Source: JAJRXR01 sp041402005 (lineage in GTDB: Bacteria > Planctomycetota > Phycisphaerae > Phycisphaerales > UBA1924). From it: a stretch of 64,000 nt of DNA. Where the stretch lies: positions 1 to 64,000 of the forward strand of contig JAWKTB010000007.1 in NCBI GenBank assembly GCA_041402005.1, given 5' to 3'. The notes beneath the pieces were generated by a model that was not told the DNA's origin, searched no databases, and worked only from the letters and a program-made list of their open reading frames with translations. A program made the translations under genes and the position numbers. Every line of letters starts with the position of its first letter. Position 1 is the stretch's first letter. This document shows positions 31,857 through 40,762 of this stretch, piece by piece.

Positions 31857-32765
31857 TCAGGGGCGGGCCGGCGCGTGCGTGAGGGCGTCCAATCGGCCCC
31901 CCGCCGCGGCCAGAAACCGCTCGTTCTGGGCGGGTGTGAGCCAGTTGGCCCAGTCGCCCCGGACGCCCTTGCGGAAGAAGTGGGTCGCGTCCTCGCGTCC
32001 GCGCTCGCGACCGCCGGTGAGGCGTTCGAAGCTGGCGGCGTCGAGGCACCGGGCGATGGTGGCGTCGTCATGCTCGACACCGAGGAGTTCGAGGAGGCGA
32101 GCGAACTGGCTCGGGGCGTCGTCGAGCATGTCCTCGTAGCGCACGCGGATGGAGCGTGTGAAGAGTCGCTCGCCCTCGAGGCCCGCATCCACGCAGGCGG
32201 TCCACATCGAGGCCCACAGATCGAGGAAGTCATCGGGGATCTGGCGGGACTCGAGGCGCTCGCGCAGGCGGGCGGCGTCGGGCTCACTCGCGCGGCGCAG
32301 CGCGGTCGAGGTCTGCTGCGCAAAGCCGGAGACCGCGACGTCGCGCCCGTCCCGGACCAGGTTGATGAAGCGGAGGTCGGGGTTGTACTCGTGCAGGAGT
32401 CGGACGGCGTGCGCCTCGGTCCCCGCGAAGGGCGTCAGCTTCTCGCCGACGACCGACTTGCCCGACTGGCGGCGGACGGACTCGATGATGGTGTCCCACA
32501 GATCGAAGAGGAGGTCGCGCCCGAACGCGTCACCCGCGCCCCCGCCGGGGTGGAGGTGGCGCGTCAGGATGGCGGCGTACTCCTCGAGCGCGATGTGGGG
32601 CGTCGCGTAGGCGGGATCGATCTTGAGGTACCGACCCGGGGCGCGGACCTCGGCGCAGTGGAGGGCGGGGTGCGCACAGAGCAGGCGCTGGAGCCAGGTC
32701 GTGCCCGACTTGGGGCAGGCGAAGACGACGAAGGCGAGGCGGGGCGTGTCGTGCTGGCGGGTCAT
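31857..32765 (-). CDS. Sulfotransferase family protein
   Basis: 302 aa. The PAPS loop is VVFACPKSGTTWLQRLLCAH (near 12-31) and the 3'-phosphate loop is FINLVRDGRDVAVSGFAQQT (near 130). VRYEDMLDDAPSQFARLLEL and the C-terminal FFRKGVRGDWANWLTPAQNE are typical of the Sulfotransfer_1 fold, including the K/RGxxGDW-type motif. It would move sulfate from PAPS to a sugar or other hydroxyl. Its ATG overlaps the stop of the upstream methyltransferase by four bases (ATGA), so they are coupled. Unlike the protein at 7901 it has no TPR part. Confidence 0.9.
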   Translation of the reverse strand: MTRQHDTPRLAFVVFACPKSGTTWLQRLLCAHPALHCAEVRAPGRYLKIDPAYATPHIALEEYAAILTRHLHPGGGAGDAFGRDLLFDLWDTIIESVRRQSGKSVVGEKLTPFAGTEAHAVRLLHEYNPDLRFINLVRDGRDVAVSGFAQQTSTALRRASEPDAARLRERLESRQIPDDFLDLWASMWTACVDAGLEGERLFTRSIRVRYEDMLDDAPSQFARLLELLGVEHDDATIARCLDAASFERLTGGRERGREDATHFFRKGVRGDWANWLTPAQNERFLAAAGGRLDALTHAPARP

Positions 32766-33340
32766 GGGCTGGGGTAGCGCCACAGGATCATGTCGCGCTC
32801 GGCGCGACGGACGGTGTACTCGTCGGGCCTGAGGATCTCGGCCCACCACTCGGGGCCTCGGACTGTCCGGTGCAGGTTGTCGCCGTGCTTGTCCTGGGAG
32901 CCCGCGGCGCGGCAACTGACCGAGCAGAGCAGGGCGCCCCCCGGAGCGAGGACGCGGAGCATCTCGTCGCGCAGGGCGATCGCGTCGTCCTCGTCGAGGT
33001 GCTCGAGGACGTCGAAGCATGTGACGAGGGCGAAGCGGTCGTCGTCGTGGGGGATCGTCGGGTGTGTCATGAGGCGGGCGCGGGGGCCGACGCGTTCTTG
33101 GGCGCGCTTGATGGCGACGTCGCTGACGTCGACGCCGTGGGCGTCGCGCTCGAAGGGATAGCCGGCGAGCAACTGGACGACGAAGCCGGCGCCGCACCCG
33201 ACGTCGAGGGAGCGCCCCGGGATCAGGCGGATGCGGTCGGCGTGCTCCCAGCAGAGGCGGACACCGGGCGAGCCCTCGGCGAGGGCGTAGAGCGGGTTGC
33301 CCGCGTGCACGTCGTCGTAGATGTCGCGGTAGTCGGTCAT
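32762..33340 (-). CDS. Class I SAM-dependent methyltransferase in the glycan operon
   Basis: 192 aa. Cofactor site RSLDVGCGAGFVVQLLAGYP (near 43-62), DAHGVDVSDVAIKRAQERVG, ALVTCFDVLEHLDEDDA and RVLAPGGALLCSV follow the standard order of the Methyltransf_11/23 group. GGAGG six bases upstream fixes the ATG at 33340, which overlaps the stop of the upstream 648-aa protein by four bases. It probably methylates a sugar or a related polymer component in step with the neighbouring transferases; this is inferred from context only. Confidence 0.87.
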   Translation of the reverse strand: MTDYRDIYDDVHAGNPLYALAEGSPGVRLCWEHADRIRLIPGRSLDVGCGAGFVVQLLAGYPFERDAHGVDVSDVAIKRAQERVGPRARLMTHPTIPHDDDRFALVTCFDVLEHLDEDDAIALRDEMLRVLAPGGALLCSVSCRAAGSQDKHGDNLHRTVRGPEWWAEILRPDEYTVRRAERDMILWRYPSP

Positions 33341-35283
33341 GCGGACCTCCTGAGTGTTTCGGACGCACCGCCCTCGAGCCAATCGGGCCCGCCCGCGCCG
33401 TACAGGCACGCGACGCGGACGCCGGCGCGTCGGAGCGGCTCCGTGTTGTGCCAGAGCGTGGGCTCGAGCGAGTCGCTGGAGATGAGGACGCCATCGATCG
33501 AGAGGCGGGCGAGGGCGTCGCCCGGGGTCATGACCGGGCGGGCGTGCAACTCGCGCTCGCGTGGCGCGTCGTCGAGGACGGCGAGGATGGGCAGGTCGCG
33601 CGCGAACAGGGGCGCGAGGCGTCGGGTGTGCGCGCCGGCGGCGTAGACCGCCAGGCGGCGCGCGCCGGCGCGGACCATGTTCCCGAGCTGGATCGCGCCC
33701 ACGACCCAGGGGGCGGGGACGAGCGCGGGCGAGACCGCGGCTGCGAGCCCGGCGCGGCGCAGGGCTCGGACGCGCTCGTGCGTCTCGGGGAAGTACTCGC
33801 CCTCGATCAGGACGGCGTCGTCGCCCGGCGCAGGTCGGTCCGGGGCGATTCGTCGGGCGCCACAACGGCGCATCGCGTGGATGATCCAGCGCCGGGCCCC
33901 GTCCGCGTCGTCCGCCCAGGGCTTGTTCCAGCGGGCCAGCGACGAGAGGCGCAGGGCGTGGTCGGCGCGCTCGGGCGGGCGCCCACGCGAGGCGTTCCAG
34001 AGCGTGCCGAGCGCGCGCCCAAGGTCGGTCGGGCCCGGGTCGAGACGCTCGGGCGCGAGGCGCTCGATCACGTCGAGGGCGGCTTGCAGACGGTGCGTGT
34101 GGTCGGCGAGCGGGTCGAGGGAGATGACGTACTCGTTCTGGTGGGGCGACCTGTCGTGCTCAGTCACGCTCGGGGCGCGGGGGTCGGTGAGGATGATGAG
34201 TGTGCGCGCGGGCTGGGCGTGTGGTGGTGTTGGAACTCGGCGGCGGGCGCGCTCGCTCGCGTCGTCCGGGCTGATGGGCGTGCCGTCGATGACGCACAGA
34301 CGGTGGAGAGCGCCCCTGGCGGTCGGTGTCGGCGTGAGCGGGCGCGCGAAGCTCGGGAGGGGGTGGGGGAGCTTGGGCTGGGCACGCTGGGCGAGGGCCG
34401 CGATCGTGCGCGCGAGGCGGGCGGCGGCGTCGCCTTTCCGATGGATCATCGCGAGCGTGCGGTCCTGCGCGACAAGGTCGGCGTGCTCGGCCTCGAAGAG
34501 GTTCTCGATGACGGGCGCCGGGTCGGCGTTGTCGGACGAGGCGCGCCAGACCCAGAGCGCCGGATGCCAGAGGGGCGAGTCGTGCGGGTGGATGATGGCG
34601 GTGGGGCGACCGGCGCCCATCGCCTCGATCATGAGCGTCGAGACGGTGGTCATGACCGCGCGCGCGCGCCTGAGCGACTCGGCGAGGGGCGCGGTGTCGC
34701 GCTCGACGCCGATCTCCTCGGCCAGGCGTCCCGCGATCCGCCAGGTCGTGGGCACGCCCAGGCGTTCGACGGCGTGGGCGAGGCGCTGCAGCGCCCAGCG
34801 GACGCGCTCGTGCTCGGCTTCAGAGAACGCGGGGCGCCTGGCGGTGGCGATCAGGAGGCGGTCGCCGAGGGGTGGGCGCTCTCCCGAGTGCGCGAGGCGG
34901 GGCAGGCCGGTGGCGCGGGCGTCGTTCCACATCGAGCGGAGGATGGCCCGGTCGATCCACCCGGCGCAGGCGACGAGGTCGACGGGGGCGGGGCGGAGGA
35001 ACTTGGCGTCGACGTGGGGGTTGGCGTGGGTGTTGCGCCATTCGACGATGCCGTCCATGAGCAGGAGCGTGGGCACGCCCGCGGCTCGCGCGGCCCGGAT
35101 CGCGGCGATCGATTCGAGGCGGACGGTGTCGGCGACGACGAGGACGCGGACGCCCTCGGGCAGGCGGGGCGGGGCGCCCTCGTCGAGCGCACGGACGGGC
35201 TCGATGTCGAGCGCGTACAGGCGTTCGTCCACGCCCTCGAAGTGGTCGGCGCCGACGTCGGCCTGGAGGAGGAGGGCGCGCAT
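33337..35283 (-). CDS. 648-aa protein of unknown function in the glycan operon
   Basis: No family was recognised over most of its length. The N-terminal third (ADVGADHFEGVDERLYAL ... VLVVADTVRLESIAAIRAAR ... TLLLMDGIVEWRNTHAN ... VDLVACAGWIDRAILRSMWN) looks like a Rossmann-type GT-B half, and LMIEAMGAGRPTAIIHPHD near 220 resembles the donor-site loop of capsule and teichoic-type glycosyltransferases. A variable middle leads to a C-terminal module from about 545 (RRLAVYAAGAHTRRLAPLFA ... ILAVLDDAPRERELHARPVM ... GVLISSDSLEPTLWHNTEPL) shared with the glycosyltransferase at 30242. It overlaps the methyltransferase by four bases and follows the CgeB-like gene by three. A glycosyltransferase role is an inference. 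Confidence 0.75.
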   Translation of the reverse strand: MRALLLQADVGADHFEGVDERLYALDIEPVRALDEGAPPRLPEGVRVLVVADTVRLESIAAIRAARAAGVPTLLLMDGIVEWRNTHANPHVDAKFLRPAPVDLVACAGWIDRAILRSMWNDARATGLPRLAHSGERPPLGDRLLIATARRPAFSEAEHERVRWALQRLAHAVERLGVPTTWRIAGRLAEEIGVERDTAPLAESLRRARAVMTTVSTLMIEAMGAGRPTAIIHPHDSPLWHPALWVWRASSDNADPAPVIENLFEAEHADLVAQDRTLAMIHRKGDAAARLARTIAALAQRAQPKLPHPLPSFARPLTPTPTARGALHRLCVIDGTPISPDDASERARRRVPTPPHAQPARTLIILTDPRAPSVTEHDRSPHQNEYVISLDPLADHTHRLQAALDVIERLAPERLDPGPTDLGRALGTLWNASRGRPPERADHALRLSSLARWNKPWADDADGARRWIIHAMRRCGARRIAPDRPAPGDDAVLIEGEYFPETHERVRALRRAGLAAAVSPALVPAPWVVGAIQLGNMVRAGARRLAVYAAGAHTRRLAPLFARDLPILAVLDDAPRERELHARPVMTPGDALARLSIDGVLISSDSLEPTLWHNTEPLRRAGVRVACLYGAGGPDWLEGGASETLRRSA

Positions 35284-35286
35284 GGC

Positions 35287-37734
35287 TCAGGCGGCCGCCG
35301 CGGTCTGCGGGCTGGCGGCGTGCAGGCTCCTCTCGACCTGTCGGACGATCGCGCCGGCGAGGGCGTCGGTCGTGGCGCGCTCGTGGACGCGGGCGCGGAT
35401 GCCGGCGGACAGGTTCTCACGCCACGCGGGGCGGGTGACGGCGCGCTCGATCAGGCGCTCGAGCGAGGCCTCGTCCCAGAAGGTCGTCTCGGCGAAGTCG
35501 CCCAAGAGCCAGCGTGCGGTCCAGTCGAGCTTGCCGGTTGGGGCGAGGGCGCGCTGGCGGGCGAGGTCGGCGGCGTGGGGGGTGAATGTCGCGGGCGAGC
35601 CGAGGGCGAGGCGCTGCGTCTGCGCGCACCAGTCCATCAGGCCTGGCGAATCGGTGACGGGGATCGGCGTGTCGCCCGGCGCGCCCGAGAGGGCCGCGTC
35701 AACCATCGCCTGCGAGGCGAGCATCTGGCACGTGAGGCGGCACAGGGGGAGGCCCCCCGAGGCGGCGCACTCCATGACGCGCTGGTGGACGACGGTGCTG
35801 GGCGAGGCGTGGAGGTGGACGCTGGCGCTCTGGTAGCAGGCGCGGAGGGACTCGCCGTGGGGGAGTTCGCCCCGGGCGTGGTCCGCGAAGTCGCCCTTGT
35901 CCCAGCCGCGCCCGTAGATGTTGAGGCGCCAGGCGCGTCGCTGGGCGATCGAGGCGGCCCAGCGGAGTGTCTGGTGGCGGACGATCCGCTCGCCGAGGGG
36001 GTCGATGACCTGGGCCTTGACGCTGGCGACGTCGGTGGGCTTGGGCTGAGCGCCGAGGTGTTGGCGCAAAACATCGGGCAATTCGCTCGCGACGTCGGCG
36101 AGGACGATGCGCGAGTGCATCTGGGTGACGAGTTCGGTCAGGCGGTCGTGGACCCAGTCCACGACGCGTCCGAGTCGCTCGTCGCGGACCTCGCGCTTCA
36201 GGCGGTCGCGCATGTCGCCGGGCGATTCGGAGTGGTGCGAGACGTAGGCGATCTCGCCGGCGTGGCGCTCGAGCAGGGCGGCGGGGGCGGGCTCGGCGTG
36301 GAACTTGTTCGCGTCCACGACGACGGGGACGCTCATCGCCCGCTCGATCGGGTAGGCGTAGCGCTCGAAGAGGTGGGGGTAGAGGTGCCCGCACAGGAAG
36401 TCGAGGGGGGTCTGCGAGCGCCCGACGCGCGGGTCGAGCAGGTGGGGCATCTGGTCCTGGATCCAGCAGACGAAGGGGACGTTGGCGGGGAAGGGTCCCG
36501 AACGGCGCGGGTAGTTGATCAGGACGATCAGGTCAGGGCGGTGGGAGGCGACGGCGTCGAGGTAGCCGAGGTTCGAGAGGCGGGCGTGGTCGTCGGGCTC
36601 GATGAGGAGGCGGGCGTCGGCGCCGAGGCGGGTGAAGGCGCGGCGCAGGTCCTCGGCGGCGTGGTGGACGAAAGTCGTGTACCGGCAGGTCGGGATGAGC
36701 ACGCGCAGGGGCTCGTCAAAATCGGTCGCGAGGGCGCTGGCGTACCGGGCGCTCCACCACGACGCGTCGCGACCGGCGTAGAGGGACTCCACCTCGGCGC
36801 GTCGGCGGGCCAGGGCCTCGCCCTGCTCGGCGCGGAGGCTCGTCGTCAGCTGCGCGATCGGGGGCGAGACGGGGCGCTCGGTCCAGGGCGCGGGCGCGAC
36901 CGGCCCAAGGGGCTCGAGGGCGAAGCGGGCGCGGGCCCAGGCGGCGTACTGGCTTGCGGCATCGGGTCCGACGAACACGCGGACGTTGGCGCGCGCGAGG
37001 TGTTCGGCGGTGTCTCCCATCGAGAGGCCGTCGAGCAGCTCGAGAGGGTCCTCGTGGAGCAGGACGATCTCGGGGTGGTAGCCGGTCGCGTCGGGGACGA
37101 GGCGGGGGGCGAGCTCGAGGAAGATCCACGGCGGGCGGAGGCCCTCGATCGTCACCGGGCCGGGGGCGCGCTCCGCGTGCGGGGCGAGGAGACGGTCGGC
37201 GGCGGCGCGGGCGTCGTCGCGGCGATCGGCGAGGTCGCGCCACGCGTGGGGCTCGTGGGCGTCGACGCGACGCCAGACGACGTTGCCGTCGCGTGCGACG
37301 AAGCGCTCGCGCTGGGTATCGCGGCGCTCCCACTCTTCGAGGGCGTCGGCCAGGTCGACGCTCCGCGCGACCAGGACGGTCGCGGCGGCGCGGGCACGAG
37401 CGAGGCGACGCTCGGCGTCCTCGCGGTCGTGGTGGAGGGCGTCGATGGTCTTGGCGAGCGCCACGCCCTCGGGCAGGGCGCGGGCGGCGTCGGGCAGGGC
37501 GTCGAGCTGCTCGTGCGCGAGCGTGCGCAGGCCGAGCTCGGCGAGTGAGCGGGCGAGCAGGAAGCGGAGCCCCGCGTCGCGCGGGGCGGCCGTGAGGGCG
37601 GCGGCGAGGGCGGACGACGCCACCCACGGGCGTCCGCGGCCCGCCAGCTCGATCAGGGCCTCGCGCGTCGGGGGCGGGGTGTCCGGCGCAAAGTTTGCGC
37701 GATGCGGCGCGCTGGCATGCCCGGTCGAACTCAT
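35287..37734 (-). CDS. CgeB-like glycosyltransferase with long N-terminal region
   Basis: 815 aa from the ATG at 37734; the frame is open far upstream but that part is antisense to the next gene. Residues 1-330 are helical and Arg/Ala-rich, with a TPR-like start (LRFLLARSLAELGLRTLAHE) and a short Rossmann-like piece (IVLLHEDPLELLDGLS). The C-terminal half is a GT-B enzyme of the CgeB/DUF3880 type: LRVLIPTCRYTTFVHHAAED, DLIVLINYPRRSG, VPFVCWIQDQMPHLLDPRVG, LNIYGRGWDKGDFADHARGE, and HLHASPSTVVHQRVMECAAS with the EX7E-like end. It heads the operon 35287-31857. CgeB relatives decorate spore coats or flagellin; the acceptor here is unknown. Confidence 0.83.
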   Translation of the reverse strand: MSSTGHASAPHRANFAPDTPPPTREALIELAGRGRPWVASSALAAALTAAPRDAGLRFLLARSLAELGLRTLAHEQLDALPDAARALPEGVALAKTIDALHHDREDAERRLARARAAATVLVARSVDLADALEEWERRDTQRERFVARDGNVVWRRVDAHEPHAWRDLADRRDDARAAADRLLAPHAERAPGPVTIEGLRPPWIFLELAPRLVPDATGYHPEIVLLHEDPLELLDGLSMGDTAEHLARANVRVFVGPDAASQYAAWARARFALEPLGPVAPAPWTERPVSPPIAQLTTSLRAEQGEALARRRAEVESLYAGRDASWWSARYASALATDFDEPLRVLIPTCRYTTFVHHAAEDLRRAFTRLGADARLLIEPDDHARLSNLGYLDAVASHRPDLIVLINYPRRSGPFPANVPFVCWIQDQMPHLLDPRVGRSQTPLDFLCGHLYPHLFERYAYPIERAMSVPVVVDANKFHAEPAPAALLERHAGEIAYVSHHSESPGDMRDRLKREVRDERLGRVVDWVHDRLTELVTQMHSRIVLADVASELPDVLRQHLGAQPKPTDVASVKAQVIDPLGERIVRHQTLRWAASIAQRRAWRLNIYGRGWDKGDFADHARGELPHGESLRACYQSASVHLHASPSTVVHQRVMECAASGGLPLCRLTCQMLASQAMVDAALSGAPGDTPIPVTDSPGLMDWCAQTQRLALGSPATFTPHAADLARQRALAPTGKLDWTARWLLGDFAETTFWDEASLERLIERAVTRPAWRENLSAGIRARVHERATTDALAGAIVRQVERSLHAASPQTAAAA

Positions 37735-37845
37735 CAGGGGCAGATCGGCGTGGGCGTGGCGTCGGGACCAGAATCGCCCGTTTCGGGCGGCAGAACGGGG
37801 CGCGGTTTCATGGGGGGTGTCCGGGCACGCCGATGGTGTGGCGCG

Positions 37846-39501
37846 ATGACGACGCCCCGATCCGCGACCGCGGGCAAGATCCTGACGCGCGAGGCGCTGC
37901 TGGCGGCGCGTGAGACGGCGCGCCGGGAGGGGCGTCGGGTCGTCCAGTGCCACGGGTGCTTTGACCTGGTGCACCCGGGTCACATCCGACACCTGCGGTA
38001 CGCGAAGGCCCAGGGGGACGTCCTGCTGGTCTCGGTGACGGGCGACGTGGGCGTGGGCAAGGGGGCGGGACGGCCCCTGATCCCGCAGGAGCTGCGGGCG
38101 GAGAACCTGGCGGAGCTCGACTGCGTGGACTGGGTGTACGTGGAGCCCGCGTCGACGGCGGAGGGGCTGCTCGACGCCGTCAGGCCCGACATCTACATCA
38201 AGGGGCGCGAGTACGAGTTCAACCGCGACCCGCGGTTCCAGAAGGAGCGCGAGGCGGTCGAGAAGCACGGCGGGCGGGTCGTGTTCAGCTCGGGCGACGT
38301 GGTGTTCAGCTCGACGGCGCTGATCGCGGCGATGGACAACGAGGCGGATCCCTTCCACAAGCGGCTCACGCAGCTGGCGCAGCGCGAGGAGCTTGGGATC
38401 GCGCGCCTGGGCGAGCTGATCGAGTCGTTCCGCGGCGCGCGGGTCGTCGTCGTGGGCGAGACGATCCTGGACACGTACTTCTTCTGCGATCGACCAGAGG
38501 TCGCGGGCGAGAGCCCGGTGATGACGCTGCGCCCCTTGGAGCGCCGGACGTACGACGGCGGGGCGGCGGTGATCGCGCGTCACGCGGCGGCGCTGGGCGC
38601 GCGCGCGACGCTGGTCACCGCCCTGCCCGACGACGAGGCGGGGCGCGAGGTCCGGGCGCGGTTGATCGCCGAGGGGATCGAGGTGCGGGGCGTCCCGAGC
38701 CCGGCGCGCCTCGCGGAGAAGCAGCGGTACCTCGTGGGCGCGCAGAAGGTGATGAAGGTCGACCAGGTCGAGGCGATCACGCTCGACGCGCACGAGCAGG
38801 ACCGGCTCGTGAGCGTGACGTCGGACCTGTGCAGCGCCGGGGCGGACGCGGCGATCATCGCGGACTTCGGGCTGGGCTTGCTGACGCCGGCGGTGCTCGC
38901 GCGGGTCTGCCGAGCGGCGCGGGGGAAGGCGAAGGTCGTCTCGGGGGACGTGAGCGGGAAGCGCGCCAGCCTGATGGAGATGCGCGGGATCGACCTCGTG
39001 TGTCCGTCGGAGGACGAGCTGCGCGACGCGACGCGGAACCACGGCGACGGGCTGCCGGCGGTGACGTGGGAGCTGCTCAAGGAGACGGGGGTCAAGTCGG
39101 CGATCATCACGCTCGGCGCGGAGGGGCAGATCGGGTTTGAGCGTCTGGCGACCAACCCAGGCTCGGATACGGGCGGGTGGAAGTCGCGTCTGCGGGGTGA
39201 GCATGTGCCGGCGCTGTCGCCCCACGCGGTGGACGCGCTGGGGTGCGGGGACGCGCTGCTGACGACGGCGACGCTGACACTTGCGCGCGGGGGGTCGATG
39301 GTGGCGGCGACGTATCTGGGGGCGGCGGCGGCGAGCCTGGAGGCCAGGCGGGTCGGGAACATCCCCATTTCGGGTTCGGACTTGCGTCGGGAGGCCGCCC
39401 GCGTGCAGACTGCACGTCTGGCGCTGGCGACGCCCGAGCTGCCCCCGATGCGGCTGGACGACGCGAGCGCTACACACGAGGCGTTGCGCGAGGCGTCGTA
39501 G
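37846..39501 (+). CDS. Bifunctional nucleotidyltransferase-PfkB sugar kinase (HldE-like, domains in reverse order)
   Basis: 551 aa. The N-terminal cytidylyltransferase-type domain (about 1-150) has VQCHGCFDLVHPGHIRHLRY with the HxGH motif and GREYEFNRDPRF. A linker leads to a PfkB/ribokinase domain (about 195-530): VVVVGETILDTYFFCD, TYDGGAAVIARHAAALGA, AIIADFGLGLLTP, SAIITLGAEGQIGFE and VDALGCGDALLTTATLTL with the catalytic DxxGxGD-type Asp. E. coli HldE, which makes ADP-heptose for lipopolysaccharide, has the kinase first and the nucleotidyltransferase last; here the order is swapped. It diverges from the CgeB-like gene and probably supplies an activated sugar to this locus. The exact sugar is uncertain. 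Confidence 0.86.
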   Translation: MTTPRSATAGKILTREALLAARETARREGRRVVQCHGCFDLVHPGHIRHLRYAKAQGDVLLVSVTGDVGVGKGAGRPLIPQELRAENLAELDCVDWVYVEPASTAEGLLDAVRPDIYIKGREYEFNRDPRFQKEREAVEKHGGRVVFSSGDVVFSSTALIAAMDNEADPFHKRLTQLAQREELGIARLGELIESFRGARVVVVGETILDTYFFCDRPEVAGESPVMTLRPLERRTYDGGAAVIARHAAALGARATLVTALPDDEAGREVRARLIAEGIEVRGVPSPARLAEKQRYLVGAQKVMKVDQVEAITLDAHEQDRLVSVTSDLCSAGADAAIIADFGLGLLTPAVLARVCRAARGKAKVVSGDVSGKRASLMEMRGIDLVCPSEDELRDATRNHGDGLPAVTWELLKETGVKSAIITLGAEGQIGFERLATNPGSDTGGWKSRLRGEHVPALSPHAVDALGCGDALLTTATLTLARGGSMVAATYLGAAAASLEARRVGNIPISGSDLRREAARVQTARLALATPELPPMRLDDASATHEALREAS

Positions 39502-39535
39502 GCGCGGAAGCGGGGCGCGGGACATGTCGTTGGGA

Positions 39536-39555
39536 TGGGCGGGACGCCCGCGCCA
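39536..39555. repeat. Half hairpin element (GGA loop)
   Basis: GGGCG-GGA-CGCCC (39537-39549) followed by GCGCCAC, resembling the right half of the elements at 22550 and 49782. It lies in the 78-base gap between the kinase fusion and the next glycosyltransferase. Confidence 0.45.
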
Positions 39556-39579
39556 CGATCAGCGTGGCGGAGGTCACGG

Positions 39580-40698
39580 ATGATCACGTACATCGTTCCC
39601 ACGCGGGATCGACACGCCGAGCTTGGTCGGACTTTGGCGGCGCTGGGGCGCCTGGGCGCGCACGATCGTCGGGCGCCCGGGCACGTCCCGGCGGAGGTCG
39701 TCGTCGTGGACAACGCCTCGTGGCCCGCGCCCGCGGTGCCGGCGCGACTGGCCAACGGGATGACGGCGAGGCTCGTGGCGCTCGGGGACAACCGCGGGGC
39801 GGCCTCACGCAACGCCGGGGCGGAGCTGAGCGACCCGTCGAGCGACTGGCTCGTCATGCTCGACGACGACTCGTCGCCCCTGGACGACGGGCACGTCGCG
39901 GTGCTTGGCGAGCAGCCCGAGGACGTGGTGGCGGTGTCGGCGGACATCCACCTCGCGGGGCGGGGCGCTCGCGAGTCGGGGGGGCTGCCCGAGGTCTTCA
40001 TCGGGTGTGGCGTTGCGATCCGGCGCGACGCGTTCACCGAGCTTGGCGGGTACGACGCGTCGTTCGGGTACTACGCGGAGGAGTACGACCTGGCGGCGAG
40101 GATGCTGCTCGCGGGCGGGCGCGTCGTGTTCGACCCCCGGTTCGTGGTCGAGCACCGCAAGGTCGAGCACGGGCGGGACATGAACGAGATCCTTGGGCGC
40201 CTGGTGCGCAACAACGGGTGGGTCGTTCAGCGGTACGCGCCCGAGGCGGAGCTGGAGCGGTGGATGGGCGAGACGATCACGCGGTACCGGGCGATCGCGG
40301 AGCGCGAGGGGGCGGTCGCGGGGTATGAGCGCGGCTTGGCGGAGCTTCGGGCGACGGCTGGGGGTCAGCGTCGGACGCCGATGGACGCCGGGATGTGGGC
40401 TCGGTTCACGGGCGAGGCCCAGGCACGCGCCGCGTTGATGGCGGCGCTGGACGAGGCGCCGTTCGACGCGGGGAGACTGATCGCGCGCGGGAAGAACGCG
40501 GGCGTCATCGAGCGCGTGCTCGAGTCGCTCGGGGTCGAGGTGCGAGAGGACGCGCCGGTTGATGTCGTCGGGACGCTCTCGCCCGGGCCGATGATCGACG
40601 CGCTGGAGCGGGCGCGGATGGGCGGGCGGCGGACGGTGGCGGCGTGGCTTGGAGCGTCGAGCGCGGCGCGCGAGCCGGCCCGGGCGACGGTCGCCTAG
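39580..40698 (+). CDS. Family 2 glycosyltransferase
   Basis: 372 aa. GT-A core: ITYIVPTRDRHAELGRTLAA, VVVVDNASWP, DNRGAASRNAGAEL, the DxD-like VMLDDDSSPL (near 100) and LGGYDASFGYYAEEYDLAAR with the acceptor-site ED-like pair. Past residue 230 is a C-terminal region of about 140 aa with no recognised domain (GRLIARGKNAGVIERVLESL, VDVVGTLSPGPMIDALERAR) that resembles a small Rossmann-like sensor. GGAGG lies six bases before the ATG at 39580. It is downstream of the nucleotidyltransferase-kinase fusion and likely uses the sugar pathway of this locus. Confidence 0.87.
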   Translation: MITYIVPTRDRHAELGRTLAALGRLGAHDRRAPGHVPAEVVVVDNASWPAPAVPARLANGMTARLVALGDNRGAASRNAGAELSDPSSDWLVMLDDDSSPLDDGHVAVLGEQPEDVVAVSADIHLAGRGARESGGLPEVFIGCGVAIRRDAFTELGGYDASFGYYAEEYDLAARMLLAGGRVVFDPRFVVEHRKVEHGRDMNEILGRLVRNNGWVVQRYAPEAELERWMGETITRYRAIAEREGAVAGYERGLAELRATAGGQRRTPMDAGMWARFTGEAQARAALMAALDEAPFDAGRLIARGKNAGVIERVLESLGVEVREDAPVDVVGTLSPGPMIDALERARMGGRRTVAAWLGASSAAREPARATVA

Positions 40699-40713
40699 GG
40701 GATCGCCAGAGAC

Positions 40714-40740
40714 ACGCCTTGCCCTTGCGGGACAAGGCGT
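40714..40740. terminator. Two-way hairpin between convergent genes
   Basis: ACGCCTTG (40714-40721) and CAAGGCGT (40733-40740) form a perfect 8-bp stem with an 11-base loop between the 3' ends of the glycosyltransferase (+) and pabB (-). No T-run follows, so termination strength is uncertain. Confidence 0.45.
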
Positions 40741-40762
40741 GGCATCCCTCGCGCGAGAGTAT

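Noticed and set aside
35287..39525. A 1412-codon minus-strand frame joining the CgeB-like gene to sequence under the kinase fusion
   Set aside because: Only the part below 37734 matches a protein family; the rest is antisense to an intact, well conserved gene.
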